Assembly (NCBI RefSeq): GCF_011752815.1
Contig: NZ_VWWV01000001.1
Span: 186,001 to 250,000, forward strand
DNA length: 64,000 bases
Source: Enterobacter sp. Cy-643
GTDB taxonomy: Bacteria; Pseudomonadota; Gammaproteobacteria; Enterobacterales; Enterobacteriaceae
Direction: 5' to 3'
Positions 1 through 9,938 of the stretch are shown here, piece by piece. Made by a program: the position numbers and the translations under genes. Within the stretch, counting starts at the first letter, position 1; every line of letters begins with the position of its first letter. The notes beneath the pieces are model-generated. The model did no database searches, was not told the DNA's origin, and was given only the letters and a program-made list of their open reading frames with translations.

Positions 1-285
1 TCGGATCAGCCCTCGCGGCTCTGACTTTAGCGTGTCGATGGCTTCCTGCGCCGCTTCAGCTTCGATCATCATCGCTTTGCAGTGGCGGTAGAAGATCTGC
101 CCGGCTTCGGTGACCGTGAAGCTGCGCGTGGAGCGCTGCAGCAGGCGGGTTTCAAGCCGTTCTTCCAGCAGCGCAATGCGGCGGCTCAGTCGGGATTTAG
201 GAATGCCGATCGCCCGGCTGGCGGGTGAAAAACCGCCATTGTCCACCACCTGCACGAAGTACCTCAGGTCGTTTAAGTCTTGCAT
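1..285 (-). CDS. LysR-type transcriptional regulator, N-terminal part (runs off the window)
   Basis: Only the first 95 codons are inside the window. Reading leftwards from the ATG at 285, the product opens MQDLNDLRYFVQVVDNGGFS and continues with a typical LysR winged-helix segment (S-x-A-S-R-A-I-G then R-L-S-R-R-I-A-L-L-E-E-R-L, roughly residues 20-45). The effector-binding domain lies beyond base 1. It is divergent from the pirin gene with a 108-bp spacer, the usual LysR layout, so it probably controls that gene and itself. E. coli yhaJ-yhaK is a comparable LysR-pirin pair. The target and inducer are inferred, not visible. Confidence 0.88.
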   Translation of the reverse strand, partial: MQDLNDLRYFVQVVDNGGFSPASRAIGIPKSRLSRRIALLEERLETRLLQRSTRSFTVTEAGQIFYRHCKAMMIEAEAAQEAIDTLKSEPRGLIR

Positions 286-393
286 TTCTATTGTCCTGTT
301 ATTGGAACACTGAGTCCATTTTAGCACTCTACCGAGCTGAGCGTCTGACGGGTAAGCTTTATCCCATCAGAAACAACCCTTGTGGAGAGAATC

Positions 394-1263
394 ATGAAAT
401 CAATTCTTGGCGTTTATACCGCACCGGCTTCTCATTGGGTGGGGGATGGATTCCCGGTTCGGTCGCTGTTTTCGTACTCAAAATTTGCCGAGCAGCTTAG
501 CCCATTCCTGCTGCTGGACTACGCGGGCCCGGCGGAATTTAAGCCGAGCAATAAAGGCCAGCGCGGGGTGGATCAGCACCCGCATCGCGGCTTTGAAACC
601 GTGACCATCGTCTATAAAGGCGAAGTGGCGCACCGCGATAACGCCGGCAACGGCGGCGTGATTGGCCCGGGTGACGTGCAGTGGATGACTGCGGGGAGTG
701 GGATCCTGCACGAGGAATATCATTCTCCGGCGTTTAGCGAAGCGGGCGGCAGTCTGGAAATGGTGCAGCTGTGGGTTAACCTGCCTGCCAAAGACAAAAT
801 GACCGCGCCTGGCTATCAGCCGATTACCGACGGCGATATTCCGGTGGTCGATTTGCCGGACAACGCCGGTAAAGTTCGGGTGATTGCCGGTGAGTTTGAC
901 GGGACCAAAGGCCCGGCCAGGACTTTCTCGCCCATCAGCATCTGGGATTTGCGCCTTAACCAGCAGGGCGTCACTCAACTGGCGGTGAAAGACGGCTGGA
1001 ACACGGCGCTGGTGGTGTTGAAAGGCACGGTACTGGTCAACGGTGAAGAGGTGGCGCGTGAAGCACAGCTGGTAGTGCTGGATGCCAAAGGCGAAAGCGT
1101 GACCCTCGAAGCCAATAATGACGCGGTGGTACTGCTGCTCAGCGGTGAGCCATTGAATGAGCCTGTGGTTGGCCACGGCCCGTTCGTGATGAACACCAAA
1201 GAGGAAATTCATCAGGCTATCGATGATTTTAACCAGGGTCGTTTCGGCAAAGACATCGCGTAA
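394..1263 (+). CDS. Pirin family bicupin protein
   Basis: 289-residue pirin. The N-terminal cupin carries the metal-ligand pattern: H-P-H-R-G-F-E-T at about residues 63-70 and a later H-E-E-Y-H after G-D-V-Q-W-M-T-A-G-S-G-I. These match the two His, one His and one Glu metal ligands of pirins. A second, degenerate cupin fills the C-terminal half. Family members include quercetinase-like dioxygenases (YhhW) and regulators or redox sensors, so the reaction here is unknown. The ATG at 394 is chosen because GGAGAG at 384-389 precedes it; an in-frame GTG at 382 would overlap that site. It is divergent from a LysR gene and probably regulated by it. The next gene is recR, which is unusual company. 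Confidence 0.9.
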   Translation: MKSILGVYTAPASHWVGDGFPVRSLFSYSKFAEQLSPFLLLDYAGPAEFKPSNKGQRGVDQHPHRGFETVTIVYKGEVAHRDNAGNGGVIGPGDVQWMTAGSGILHEEYHSPAFSEAGGSLEMVQLWVNLPAKDKMTAPGYQPITDGDIPVVDLPDNAGKVRVIAGEFDGTKGPARTFSPISIWDLRLNQQGVTQLAVKDGWNTALVVLKGTVLVNGEEVAREAQLVVLDAKGESVTLEANNDAVVLLLSGEPLNEPVVGHGPFVMNTKEEIHQAIDDFNQGRFGKDIA

Positions 1264-1267
1264 ACTT

Positions 1268-1304
1268 TATCCCCCGGCGAGCCTTCGCGCGGGGGATATC
1301 TTTT
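1268..1304 (+). terminator. Rho-independent terminator after pirin gene
   Basis: A 9-bp stem (TATCCCCCG pairing with CGGGGGATA) is followed by a short TCTTTT tract directly after the pirin stop codon. It should separate pirin from recR transcription. Confidence 0.6.
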
Positions 1305-1367
1305 CCTATACCCATCCGCGGGGCTAATGTTAGGCTATAGCCCACTTTTTTCTCACAAGCCCGAGCG

Positions 1368-1973
1368 ATGCAAACCAGTCCTTTACTCTCAGCCCTTATG
1401 GAATCCCTGCGCTGCCTGCCCGGCGTTGGCCCGAAATCTGCCCAGCGTATGGCGTTTGCCCTGCTGCAGCGCGACCGCAGCGGTGGGATGCGTCTGGCTC
1501 AGGCGCTGACCCGCGCGATGTCCGAAATCGGCCACTGTGCGGATTGCCGTACCTTTACGGAGCAGGAAGTGTGCTCCATTTGCTCCAACCCACGCCGCCA
1601 GGAAAACGGCCAGATTTGCGTGGTGGAAAGCCCGGCGGATATTCACGCCATCGAGCAAACCGGCCAGTTCTCGGGGCGCTATTTTGTCTTAATGGGGCAT
1701 CTCTCGCCGCTGGACGGCATTGGCCCGAACGACATCGGACTGGATCGCCTTGAACAGCGTCTTGCCAGCGAATCCATGAAAGAAGTGATTCTTGCCACCA
1801 ACCCGACGGTAGAAGGCGAAGCCACGGCGAACTACATTGCCGAGCTGTGCGGGCAGTACGGCGTTGAGGCCAGCCGTATCGCGCACGGTGTGCCGGTGGG
1901 CGGCGAGCTGGAAATGGTGGATGGCACCACGCTTTCGCACTCGCTGCTGGGTCGCCATAAGATTAATTTTTAA
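1368..1973 (+). CDS. recR: Recombination mediator protein RecR
   Basis: 201 residues, the normal RecR length. RecR works with RecF and RecO to load RecA on SSB-coated single-stranded DNA at gaps. Visible parts are an N-terminal helix-hairpin-helix ([12 protein letters not shown], about 16-27), a four-cysteine zinc finger (C-A-D-C then C-S-I-C, about 57-72) and a Toprim domain beginning V-V-E-S-P-A-D. The protein is close to E. coli RecR throughout. In most enterobacteria recR directly follows dnaX-ybaB; here the upstream neighbour is pirin with a 104-bp gap, so the usual cotranscription is broken. htpG follows at 104 bp. Confidence 0.97.
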   Translation: MQTSPLLSALMESLRCLPGVGPKSAQRMAFALLQRDRSGGMRLAQALTRAMSEIGHCADCRTFTEQEVCSICSNPRRQENGQICVVESPADIHAIEQTGQFSGRYFVLMGHLSPLDGIGPNDIGLDRLEQRLASESMKEVILATNPTVEGEATANYIAELCGQYGVEASRIAHGVPVGGELEMVDGTTLSHSLLGRHKINF

Positions 1974-2003
1974 TCGGTCGGGGGAGGTTTTTGCCTCCTC
2001 CTG

Positions 2004-2033
2004 CTTGAAAAGGCACAAATCGCTACCATATCC
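2004..2033 (+). promoter_or_regulatory. Sigma-32 (heat-shock) promoter of htpG
   Basis: CTTGAA at 2004-2009 is a perfect sigma-32 -35 core. The -10 element is CTACCATAT around 2023-2031, with CCAT at 2026-2029 aligned to the CCCCAT consensus; this gives a 14-nt spacer, within the 13-15 nt typical of this sigma factor. It lies 44 bp upstream of the htpG start. In E. coli htpG is a sigma-32 regulon member, so position and motif agree. Confidence 0.8.
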
Positions 2034-2077
2034 CCCTCAACGCTTTCTTCATCCCGTATGATTTTGTTGAGGTATCA

Positions 2078-3958
2078 ATGACCATGAAAGGACAAGAGAC
2101 TCGCGGTTTTCAGTCAGAGGTAAAACAGCTTCTGCACCTGATGATCCACTCTCTCTATTCAAACAAAGAAATCTTCCTGCGTGAGCTGATCTCCAACGCC
2201 TCCGATGCGGCAGACAAGCTGCGCTTCCGCGCCCTGTCTAACGCCAGCCTTTACGAAGGCGACGGTGAACTGCGCGTTCGTGTCTCTTTTGACAAAGACA
2301 ACCGCACTCTGACCATCGCCGATAACGGCATCGGCATGACCCGTGATGAAGTCATCGACCATCTGGGCACCATCGCTAAATCCGGCACCAAAGCTTTCCT
2401 CGAGTCCATGGGCTCCGACCAGGCGAAAGACAGCCAGCTTATCGGCCAGTTCGGCGTGGGCTTCTACTCCGCGTTTATCGTGGCGGACAAAGTCACCGTT
2501 CGCACTCGTGCCGCCGGTGCCAGCGCGGAGCAGGGCGTGTTCTGGGAGTCTGAAGGCGCGGGCGAATACACCGTAGCCGATATTGAGAAAGCCGATCGCG
2601 GCACAGAAATTACGCTGCACCTGCGCGAAGGCGAAGATGAGTTCCTGGATGACTGGCGCGTGCGCTCCATCATCAGTAAATATTCTGACCACATCGCTCT
2701 GCCGGTTGAGATTGAACAGCGTGAAGAGAAAGACGGCGAAACCGTTATCAGCTGGGAAAAAATCAACAAAGCTCAGGCGCTGTGGACCCGCAGCAAGTCC
2801 GACGTTAGCGACGACGAATACAAAGAGTTCTACAAGCACATCGCCCACGACTTTACCGATCCTATTGCCTGGAGCCACAACCGCGTAGAAGGTAAGCAGG
2901 AGTACACCAGCCTGCTGTACATCCCTTCCCAGGCACCGTGGGATATGTGGAACCGCGACCATAAACACGGGCTGAAACTCTACGTGCAGCGCGTGTTTAT
3001 CATGGACGATGCCGAGCAGTTCATGCCGAACTACCTGCGCTTCGTGCGTGGCCTGATAGATTCTAACGATCTGCCGCTGAACGTTTCCCGCGAAATCCTG
3101 CAGGACAGCCGCGTGACCCAGAACCTGCGTAGCGCGCTGACCAAACGTGTGCTGCAGATGCTGGACAAGCTGGCGAAAGACGATGCTGAGAAATACCAGA
3201 CCTTCTGGAAAAACTTTGGCCTCGTGCTGAAAGAAGGCCCGGCGGAAGATAACGCGAACCAGGAAGCTATCGCTAAACTGCTGCGCTTCGCGACCACGCA
3301 CAACGACTCCTCGGCACAGACCGTGTCGCTGGAAGAGTATGTCTCCCGCATGAAAGAAGGTCAGGAGAAGATCTACTACATCACCGCAGACAGCTACGCG
3401 GCGGCGAAGAGCAGCCCGCATCTGGAACTGCTGCGTAAGAAAGGCATCGAGGTTCTGCTGCTTTCCGATCGCATCGATGAGTGGATGATGAGCTACCTGA
3501 CCGAATTCGACGGGAAAGCATTCCAGTCAGTCAGCAAGACGGATGAATCACTGGATAAGCTGACGGACGAAGAAACCGAAGAAGCGAAAGAAGCCGAGAA
3601 GGCGCTGGAGCCGTTCGTGGATCGCGTGAAAACCCTGCTGGGCGAGCGCGTCAAAGAAGTTCGTCTGACTCACCGTCTGACCGATACCCCGGCGATCGTC
3701 ACCACCGACAGCAACGACATGAGCACCCAGATGGCGAAACTGTTTGCCGCTGCGGGCCAGGAAGTGCCGGAAGTGAAGTACATCTTCGAGCTTAACCCGG
3801 AGCATGCGCTGGTAAAACGCGCTGCGGATACGCAGGATGATGCGCAGTTCGGCGAGTGGGTTGAGCTGCTGCTTGACCAGGCGCTGTTAGCCGAGCGCGG
3901 TCAGCTGGAAGATCCTAACCAGTTCATCCGCCGCATGAACCAGCTGCTGGTTTCTTAA
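2078..3958 (+). CDS. htpG: Molecular chaperone HtpG (bacterial Hsp90)
   Basis: 626 residues from the ATG at 2078; starting at the second ATG (2084, MKGQETRG) gives the 624-residue form known from E. coli. GAGG at 2069-2072 is 5 nt from the first ATG and 11 nt from the second, so the first is taken here. The N-terminal GHKL ATPase domain shows [12 protein letters not shown] near residue 36, D-N-G-I-G-M near 87 and G-Q-F-G-V-G-F-Y-S, which bind ATP. The middle and C-terminal dimerisation domains are complete. It is a cytosolic ATP-driven chaperone handing clients to DnaK. A sigma-32 promoter precedes it and a strong terminator follows. Confidence 0.98.
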   Translation: MTMKGQETRGFQSEVKQLLHLMIHSLYSNKEIFLRELISNASDAADKLRFRALSNASLYEGDGELRVRVSFDKDNRTLTIADNGIGMTRDEVIDHLGTIAKSGTKAFLESMGSDQAKDSQLIGQFGVGFYSAFIVADKVTVRTRAAGASAEQGVFWESEGAGEYTVADIEKADRGTEITLHLREGEDEFLDDWRVRSIISKYSDHIALPVEIEQREEKDGETVISWEKINKAQALWTRSKSDVSDDEYKEFYKHIAHDFTDPIAWSHNRVEGKQEYTSLLYIPSQAPWDMWNRDHKHGLKLYVQRVFIMDDAEQFMPNYLRFVRGLIDSNDLPLNVSREILQDSRVTQNLRSALTKRVLQMLDKLAKDDAEKYQTFWKNFGLVLKEGPAEDNANQEAIAKLLRFATTHNDSSAQTVSLEEYVSRMKEGQEKIYYITADSYAAAKSSPHLELLRKKGIEVLLLSDRIDEWMMSYLTEFDGKAFQSVSKTDESLDKLTDEETEEAKEAEKALEPFVDRVKTLLGERVKEVRLTHRLTDTPAIVTTDSNDMSTQMAKLFAAAGQEVPEVKYIFELNPEHALVKRAADTQDDAQFGEWVELLLDQALLAERGQLEDPNQFIRRMNQLLVS

Positions 3959-3978
3959 GTCGGATTGATTATCTGACA

Positions 3979-4010
3979 AAAACCACCTGTATCGACAGGT
4001 GGTTTTTTTT
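3979..4010 (+). terminator. Rho-independent terminator of htpG
   Basis: A perfect 12-bp stem (AAAACCACCTGT against ACAGGTGGTTTT, loop ATCG) runs into eight T residues, starting 20 bp after the htpG stop codon. Confidence 0.92.
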
Positions 4011-4112
4011 CACTTAACTATTCAGGCACAGTAACTGCAGAAAATTTCATGCTTTAAAAAGTAAGGTTATTTTTCTGTCGGAATATGGGCTATGGATGTT
4101 GAATTTCAGGTA

Positions 4113-4463
4113 TTACAGCCACTTTATTTTGCTTTCCCAACCTTTCAGTTCCATGCACTGATTAAATAACCGGTCCCGGCTTTCGCTATTCACGTCCATC
4201 ACATAGCTTTCAATTTCTGGCTTTTTTACCGCCCGGGTTTTCTCGCCATCACACTCATCTTTTTTAGTACAGGCTTCGTAGTAAGTGGTGTACTTAGTGC
4301 GCTGTGCAACCTCGTTCCTCACTGGAAAAGCCTGCTGGGACTGGGTTTCACAGGCGCCACGTGCGCTGGTGTACTCCTGCGCGTTACTGCGGGTTTTTAC
4401 CCACTGAGATGTGCACCCGCTTAGCAGCAAACAACAGATAATGGCAATTAAGGGCTTATTCAT
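4113..4463 (-). CDS. Small putative lipoprotein, function unknown
   Basis: 116 residues starting MNKPLIAIICCLLLSGCTSQ: a basic start, a hydrophobic stretch and a clear lipobox L-S-G-C with Cys17 as the lipidation site. The mature part is hydrophilic, with cysteines in A-C-E-T and E-A-C-T-K-K-D-E-C and one near the C-terminus (N-Q-C-M-E-L-K-G-W) that could form disulphides. An upstream extension reaching 4565 exists in frame, but it would bury the signal sequence, so the start at 4463 is preferred. I do not recognise the family. It sits alone between htpG and adk, a position with no gene in E. coli K-12, so it is probably an accessory insertion. Confidence 0.72.
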   Translation of the reverse strand: MNKPLIAIICCLLLSGCTSQWVKTRSNAQEYTSARGACETQSQQAFPVRNEVAQRTKYTTYYEACTKKDECDGEKTRAVKKPEIESYVMDVNSESRDRLFNQCMELKGWESKIKWL

Positions 4464-4673
4464 GGCGGGCGCTCTTCCTCTTAGCAAAATAGATCTCCTG
4501 GCTAACAGCCTGACGCCAAACTGCGTCGGCAGGCTGTGTTGGCCGTCATTATAATTGCTGTACATAAACCTAATCTATATAGCGGGCCTTTTTCATCCAG
4601 CCTGGCGGCTCATAAATTACCCGACGAAGACCTTATTATTCCCTGGTGATACAAGGGATGAGTCAGCTGCTGT

Positions 4674-4724
4674 AAAAATAAAAATGCGCCCTGGCTGAAC
4701 CGATTCTGGCTTCAGTCAGGGGCG
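4674..4724 (-). terminator. Minus-strand terminator-like hairpin in the htpG-adk spacer
   Basis: Between the lipoprotein start (4463) and adk (4865) lie 400 bp without a gene. The one structure seen is an imperfect hairpin: CGCCCTGGCTGAA at 4687-4699 pairs with TTCAGTCAGGGGCG at 4711-4724. On the minus strand it is followed by CATTTTTATTTTTA, as in a terminator. No minus-strand gene precedes it. The adk promoter must also lie in this spacer but was not resolved. Confidence 0.4.
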
Positions 4725-4837
4725 AAAAGTGGTCGGGATTCAGGCGGAATCGAGGCTCGGGGCTTCAGCCTGAGCGCCTCCCTTCCTTGTGATGATACCG
4801 CCTTTAGTGGTATGGTTTTCGCCTCAAATTCGATTGA

Positions 4838-5509
<672 letters not shown>

Positions 5510-5527
5510 TTTCTCACCGCGACAATG

Positions 5528-5556
5528 AATACCAGGGCATGCCCTGGTATTTTTTT
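5528..5556 (+). terminator. Rho-independent terminator of adk
   Basis: A fully palindromic 24-bp hairpin (arms AATACCAGGGCA and TGCCCTGGTATT) leads into a T7 run, 19 bp after the adk stop. Confidence 0.9.
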
Positions 5557-5643
5557 GCCCCTATTTTCCCCTTTCACTGTAATCGGTTCTCGTTTCGCTC
5601 TTTTACGTTACAATTGACGGCAATTTATAGATAAGGGGTGGGA

Positions 5644-6609
5644 ATGAATCAGGAAAAAATTGGCATCTTACTGGCTAACCTTGGTACGCCGAGCGCCCCG
5701 ACGCCGGCGGCGGTCAACCGCTATCTTCGTCAGTTCCTGAGCGATAAGCGCGTGGTAGATACGCCTCGGCTATTGTGGTGGCCGCTGCTGCGTGGCGTCA
5801 TTTTGCCGATCCGTTCACCGCGCGTCGCCAAACTCTATCAGTCCATCTGGATGGAGGAGGGCTCGCCCTTGATGGTATACAGCCGTCGGCAGGAAAAAGC
5901 GCTGGCACAGCAGCTGCCGGATACGCCGGTTGCGCTGGGGATGAGCTACGGCGAACCGTCGCTCAAAAGCGCCGTGGACGACCTCCTGGCGCAGAACGTG
6001 ACGCACATTGTGGTGCTGCCGCTTTATCCGCAGTTTTCCTGTTCAACCGTGGCGGCGGTATGGGACGAGCTGGGGCGAATCTTTGCCGATTACCGCAGTC
6101 TGCCTTCTATTTCCCTGATTCGCGACTATGCCACAGAGCCGGCGTACATCAACGCCCTGGCGGCCTCGGTCAAACGCTCTTTTGCCGAACACGGCGAGCC
6201 GGACGTGCTGCTGCTCTCTTATCACGGCATTCCGCAGCGCTACGCGAACGAAGGCGATGATTACCCGCAGCGCTGCCGCGACACCACGCGTGAGCTGCTG
6301 AGCGCCCTTGAGCTACCGCCGGAAAAGGTGATGATGACCTACCAGTCCCGCTTTGGCCGCGAACCCTGGCTGATGCCGTACACTGACGAAACGTTGAAAA
6401 TGCTGGCCGAAAAGGGCGTGAAGCATATTCAGGTGATGTGCCCGGGCTTCTCTGCTGACTGCCTGGAAACCCTGGAAGAGATGGCGGTCCAGAACCGGGA
6501 AGTGTTTATCGAGGCGGGCGGGACGAAATACGAGTACATTCCGGCGCTGAATGACGATCCGGCCCATATCGCGATGATGATGAATCTGGTGGAGCGGTAT
6601 CGCAAATAG
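5644..6609 (+). CDS. hemH: Ferrochelatase
   Basis: 321 residues (E. coli HemH 320). It inserts Fe2+ into protoporphyrin IX, the last step of protohaem synthesis, at the cytoplasmic face of the inner membrane. Seen: [10 protein letters not shown] near the start, [11 protein letters not shown], the catalytic-His motif [11 protein letters not shown] near residue 195, and [16 protein letters not shown] with the conserved acidic residues. The ATG at 5644 is preferred to 5638 because AAGGGG precedes it at a usual distance. E. coli has the convergent esterase gene aes next; here gsk follows directly 60 bp downstream. Confidence 0.97.
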   Translation: MNQEKIGILLANLGTPSAPTPAAVNRYLRQFLSDKRVVDTPRLLWWPLLRGVILPIRSPRVAKLYQSIWMEEGSPLMVYSRRQEKALAQQLPDTPVALGMSYGEPSLKSAVDDLLAQNVTHIVVLPLYPQFSCSTVAAVWDELGRIFADYRSLPSISLIRDYATEPAYINALAASVKRSFAEHGEPDVLLLSYHGIPQRYANEGDDYPQRCRDTTRELLSALELPPEKVMMTYQSRFGREPWLMPYTDETLKMLAEKGVKHIQVMCPGFSADCLETLEEMAVQNREVFIEAGGTKYEYIPALNDDPAHIAMMMNLVERYRK

Positions 6610-6669
6610 AAACCTGAGGCGGGGAATGCTACTATTCACCGCCTTATTATCCAGCCCCGTAACGACACC

Positions 6670-7974
6670 ATGAAATTTCCCGGTAAACGCAAATCCAAAC
6701 ACTACTTCCCCGTCAGTGCCCGCGACCCGCTCTTACAGCAAACTCAGCCTGAAGCAGAAAGCGGCTCTTCCTGGGTGGTCGGCATCGACCAGACGCTGGT
6801 CGATATCGAAGCCAAAGTGGACGATGAGTTTGTACAGCGCTACGGGCTGAGTTTTGGCCACTCTCTGGTGATTGAGGATGACGTGGCCGACGCGCTCTAC
6901 AAAGAGCTGGTCGACAACAACCTGATTACCCATCAGTTTGCCGGAGGCACCATCGGCAATACCATGCACAATTACTCGGTGCTGGCCGATGACCGCTCGG
7001 TGCTGCTCGGCGTCATGTGCCGCAATGTCGAGATCGGTAGCTACGCCTACCGCTACCTCTGCAATACCTCCAGCCGGACCGATCTTAACTACTTACAGGG
7101 CGTTGACGGCCCGATTGGCCGCTGCTTCACGCTGATTGGTGACCAGGGCGAGCGTACTTTTGCCATCAGCCCGGGCCACATGAACCAGCTGCGTGCGGAA
7201 AGCATTCCTGAAGAGGTGATTGCCGGGGCGTCCGCGCTGGTGCTGACCTCTTATCTGGTGCGCTGCAAGCCGGGTGAGCCGATGCCCGACGCCACCATGC
7301 AGGCGATTGCCTGGGCGAAGAAACACAACGTGCCGGTGGTGCTGACCCTGGGCACCAAATACGTGATTGCCGAGAACCCGGCCTGGTGGCAGGCCTTCCT
7401 GAGCGAGCACGTTTCGATCCTCGCGATGAACGAAGAGGAAGGCGAAGCGCTAACCGGTGAAAGCGATCCGCTGCTGGCCGCCGACAAGGCGCTGGACTGG
7501 GTGGATTTGGTACTTTGCACCGCCGGGCCTGTGGGGCTTTATATGGCTGGCTATACCGAAGAAACCGCGAAGCGTAAAACCCAGCATCCACTTCTGCCTG
7601 GCGCGATTGCCGAATTTAACCAGTTTGAGTTTAGCCGCGCGATGCGCCTGAAAGACTGCGCTGAACCGCTGCGAATTTACTCCCACATCGCGCCATACAT
7701 GGGCGGTCCGGAGAAGATCATGAACACCAATGGCGCGGGAGACGGAGCGCTGGCGGCACTGCTCCACGATATCACTGCGAACAACTACCACCGCAGTAAC
7801 GTGCCTAACTCCAGCAAGCATAAGCTGACCTGGCTGACTTATTCCTCGCTTGCCCAGGTGTGCAAATATGCCAACCGAGTGAGCTATCAGGTTCTGAATC
7901 AGCATTCTCCACGCCTGACGCGCGGCCTGCCGGAGCGGGAAGACAGCCTCGAAGAATCTTACTGGGAACGCTAA
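6670..7974 (+). CDS. gsk: Inosine/guanosine kinase
   Basis: 434 residues, same length as E. coli Gsk and near-identical. This ribokinase-family (PfkB) enzyme phosphorylates guanosine and inosine with ATP for purine salvage. The PfkB C-terminal signature N-T-N-G-A-G-D-G-A-L near residue 355 supplies the catalytic Asp and anion hole; the N-terminal G-G-T-I-G-N-T-M-H-N-Y is the substrate-side motif. It is cytoplasmic. It reads in the same direction as hemH and faces ybaL across two hairpins. Confidence 0.97.
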   Translation: MKFPGKRKSKHYFPVSARDPLLQQTQPEAESGSSWVVGIDQTLVDIEAKVDDEFVQRYGLSFGHSLVIEDDVADALYKELVDNNLITHQFAGGTIGNTMHNYSVLADDRSVLLGVMCRNVEIGSYAYRYLCNTSSRTDLNYLQGVDGPIGRCFTLIGDQGERTFAISPGHMNQLRAESIPEEVIAGASALVLTSYLVRCKPGEPMPDATMQAIAWAKKHNVPVVLTLGTKYVIAENPAWWQAFLSEHVSILAMNEEEGEALTGESDPLLAADKALDWVDLVLCTAGPVGLYMAGYTEETAKRKTQHPLLPGAIAEFNQFEFSRAMRLKDCAEPLRIYSHIAPYMGGPEKIMNTNGAGDGALAALLHDITANNYHRSNVPNSSKHKLTWLTYSSLAQVCKYANRVSYQVLNQHSPRLTRGLPEREDSLEESYWER

Positions 7975-7981
7975 GCTGAAA

Positions 7982-8034
7982 AGCTGAGCCTGCAGGCTCA
8001 GCTGTTTTAACACGGGCAGGTGCCAGACCTGCCC
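7982..8034. terminator. Two tandem hairpins between convergent gsk and ybaL
   Basis: The first stem (AGCTGAGCC / GGCTCAGCT, 7982-8003) is followed by GTTTT on the plus strand and by CTTTTC on the minus strand. The second (GGGCAGGT / ACCTGCCC, 8014-8034) has only a weak U tract. Together they plausibly terminate both converging genes. Confidence 0.6.
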
Positions 8035-8044
8035 TAAAAGAGAA

Positions 8045-9721
8045 TTAACCCGTTACCGCTTCCTGCGCCACCGGCGGCACCAGCAGCCCAAGCATGGTGT
8101 TGGCAATCTCCCTTTCTCCCATCACAACCTGATTAGCACCACGCTCGGTGATGTAATCCACTTCGTCGTCGTAGTGCGCGCGGGCGATGATTTCGATGTC
8201 CGGGCATTTTTCTCTGGCCGTGGCGACGATTTCTCCCGCCTCGTAGCCGTTAGGAATGGTCAACAGCAGCCAGCGGGCGCAGTCCAGATGGGCCAGATTC
8301 ATGATCTCTTCGTTAGCAGCATTGCCCAGCACGGCGCGGATCCCGCGCTCGCGCAGTTCATCAACCCGGCTGCGGGAGGTTTCGATCACCACCAATGGCA
8401 CACCTTCGGCAATAAGTTTCTCGCCAAGCAAGCTACCCACGCGGCCATAGCCTACCAGCAGCGCGTGGTTGCAGATATCCACCGGGATTTGTTTTTCTTC
8501 CTCGATAGCCTCTTCGAGGGTTTGCTCGTCCAGGGTTTCGGTTTTCTCGAGGTAGCGCTCAAGTACGGCAAATAGAATTGGGTTCAGCATAATCGACAGA
8601 ATGGCGCCTGCCAGTACCAAATTCTGCCCCGTTTGCGGCAGCAGGTTTAGCGCCATGCCGAGGCCGGCCAGAATAAAGGCAAATTCGCCGATCTGCGCGA
8701 GGCTGGTGGCGATGGTCAGTGCGGTACGCTGGGAATGGCCGAACATGCGTACCAGCAGAAATGCCGCCAGGGATTTACCGAAGATAATGATGGCCAGCGT
8801 GCCCAGCACCGCCAGAGGTTCCTGAATCAAAATCAGCGGGTCAAACAGCATGCCGACGGACACAAAGAACAGCACCGCAAACGCATCGCGTAGCGGCAGG
8901 GTGTCGTGTGCCGCGCGGTGGCTTAGCTCTGACTCATTCAGCACCATACCGGCAAAGAAGGCACCCAGCGCAAAGGAGACATCAAACAGCTCAACCGCGC
9001 CGAACGCGATGCCCAGCGCCAGCGCCAGTACGGACAGGGTAAACAGCTCCCGGGAGCCCGTCGCCGCGCTGCGAGCCAGAATCCACGGCACAAGGCGGCG
9101 GCCTACCAGCATCATCAGGGCGATAAACGCCGCGACCTTCCCAATGGTGATAGCCATATCCAGGCTCAGAGAAACCAGCCCAACGTTGCCTTTTTCCAGC
9201 ATACCGGCGACGGCTGGCAGCAGCACCAGAGTCAGCACCATCACCAAATCTTCGACAATCAGCCAGCCGATGGCAATTTGCCCTCGCTGAGTATCAATCA
9301 GCTGCCTTTCTTCAAGCGCGCGGAGCAGCACGACGGTGCTTGCCGTCGACAAACAGAGACCAAAGACGATACCGGTCATTATCGACCAGCCCATCAGCCA
9401 TGAAAGCGCCATGCCCAGCAGCGTCGCGACGCCAATTTGCGCGACGGCGCCGGGGATGGCGATGGCCTTTACCGCCATCAAATCCTTCAATGAAAAATGC
9501 AGCCCGACGCCGAACATCAGCAGAATCACGCCTAATTCCGCCAGCTCAGGGGCAAGTTTGGTATCAGCAACAAAACCGGGAGTAAAAGGCCCCGCCAGCA
9601 CGCCAGCTAATAAATAGCCCACCAGCGGAGATATGCGCAGCTTGTTAGCCAGCATACCCAGTAAAAAAGCGAGCACGAGACCACCAACAATGGTGGTGAT
9701 AAGCGGTGTGGCGTGATGCAT
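8045..9721 (-). CDS. ybaL: YbaL/KefB-type monovalent cation:proton antiporter (CPA2)
   Basis: 558 residues, as in E. coli YbaL. The N-terminal ~385 residues are the hydrophobic CPA2 exchanger core, including G-W-L-I-V-E-D-L-V-M and L-A-G-A-F-F-A-G-M-V-L-N-E-S. The C-terminal third is a TrkA-N/RCK nucleotide-binding domain starting A-L-L-V-G-Y-G-R-V-G-S, where ligand binding gates transport. It is an inner-membrane protein, probably K+ or Na+/H+ antiport; the physiological ion is unproven. A start 30 bp further upstream exists, but the MHHATPLITT start at 9721 matches the family and has GGAG a few bases upstream. Confidence 0.95.
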   Translation of the reverse strand: MHHATPLITTIVGGLVLAFLLGMLANKLRISPLVGYLLAGVLAGPFTPGFVADTKLAPELAELGVILLMFGVGLHFSLKDLMAVKAIAIPGAVAQIGVATLLGMALSWLMGWSIMTGIVFGLCLSTASTVVLLRALEERQLIDTQRGQIAIGWLIVEDLVMVLTLVLLPAVAGMLEKGNVGLVSLSLDMAITIGKVAAFIALMMLVGRRLVPWILARSAATGSRELFTLSVLALALGIAFGAVELFDVSFALGAFFAGMVLNESELSHRAAHDTLPLRDAFAVLFFVSVGMLFDPLILIQEPLAVLGTLAIIIFGKSLAAFLLVRMFGHSQRTALTIATSLAQIGEFAFILAGLGMALNLLPQTGQNLVLAGAILSIMLNPILFAVLERYLEKTETLDEQTLEEAIEEEKQIPVDICNHALLVGYGRVGSLLGEKLIAEGVPLVVIETSRSRVDELRERGIRAVLGNAANEEIMNLAHLDCARWLLLTIPNGYEAGEIVATAREKCPDIEIIARAHYDDEVDYITERGANQVVMGEREIANTMLGLLVPPVAQEAVTG

Positions 9722-9907
9722 TCCGTCTCCTTTGGTTGGCCGATGTTCCAAAACGTTCTGTTACACAGTTTATGACAAATTCTTTATCGGCGTTTATGAA
9801 TAATTGTTGAATTTTGAATAAAAAGCGCATTTCGATAAAAAATAGGCTCTGAGTAGCATTTAACTCAGTTATCTGGGGCGACTGCCAGAAGGGTATGGAG
9901 ACAGGAT

Positions 9908-9932
9908 GCGGCCAAAGCAATACTTTGGCCGC
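9908..9932 (-). terminator. Hairpin downstream of fsr
   Basis: A perfect 10-bp stem (GCGGCCAAAG / CTTTGGCCGC, loop CAATA) begins 6 bp past the fsr stop. It lacks a T run on the minus strand, so it may only stabilise the 3' end. Confidence 0.4.
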
Positions 9933-9938
9933 TAAAAT

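Noticed and set aside
2159-3421. 420-codon open frame antisense to htpG
   Set aside because: It lies wholly inside htpG on the other strand. GC-rich, codon-biased genes often leave such shadow frames; there is no RBS or family match.
9722-9751. Longer start for ybaL at 9751
   Set aside because: The extra ten residues are not in the family and span the ribosome-binding site of the MHHATPL start.
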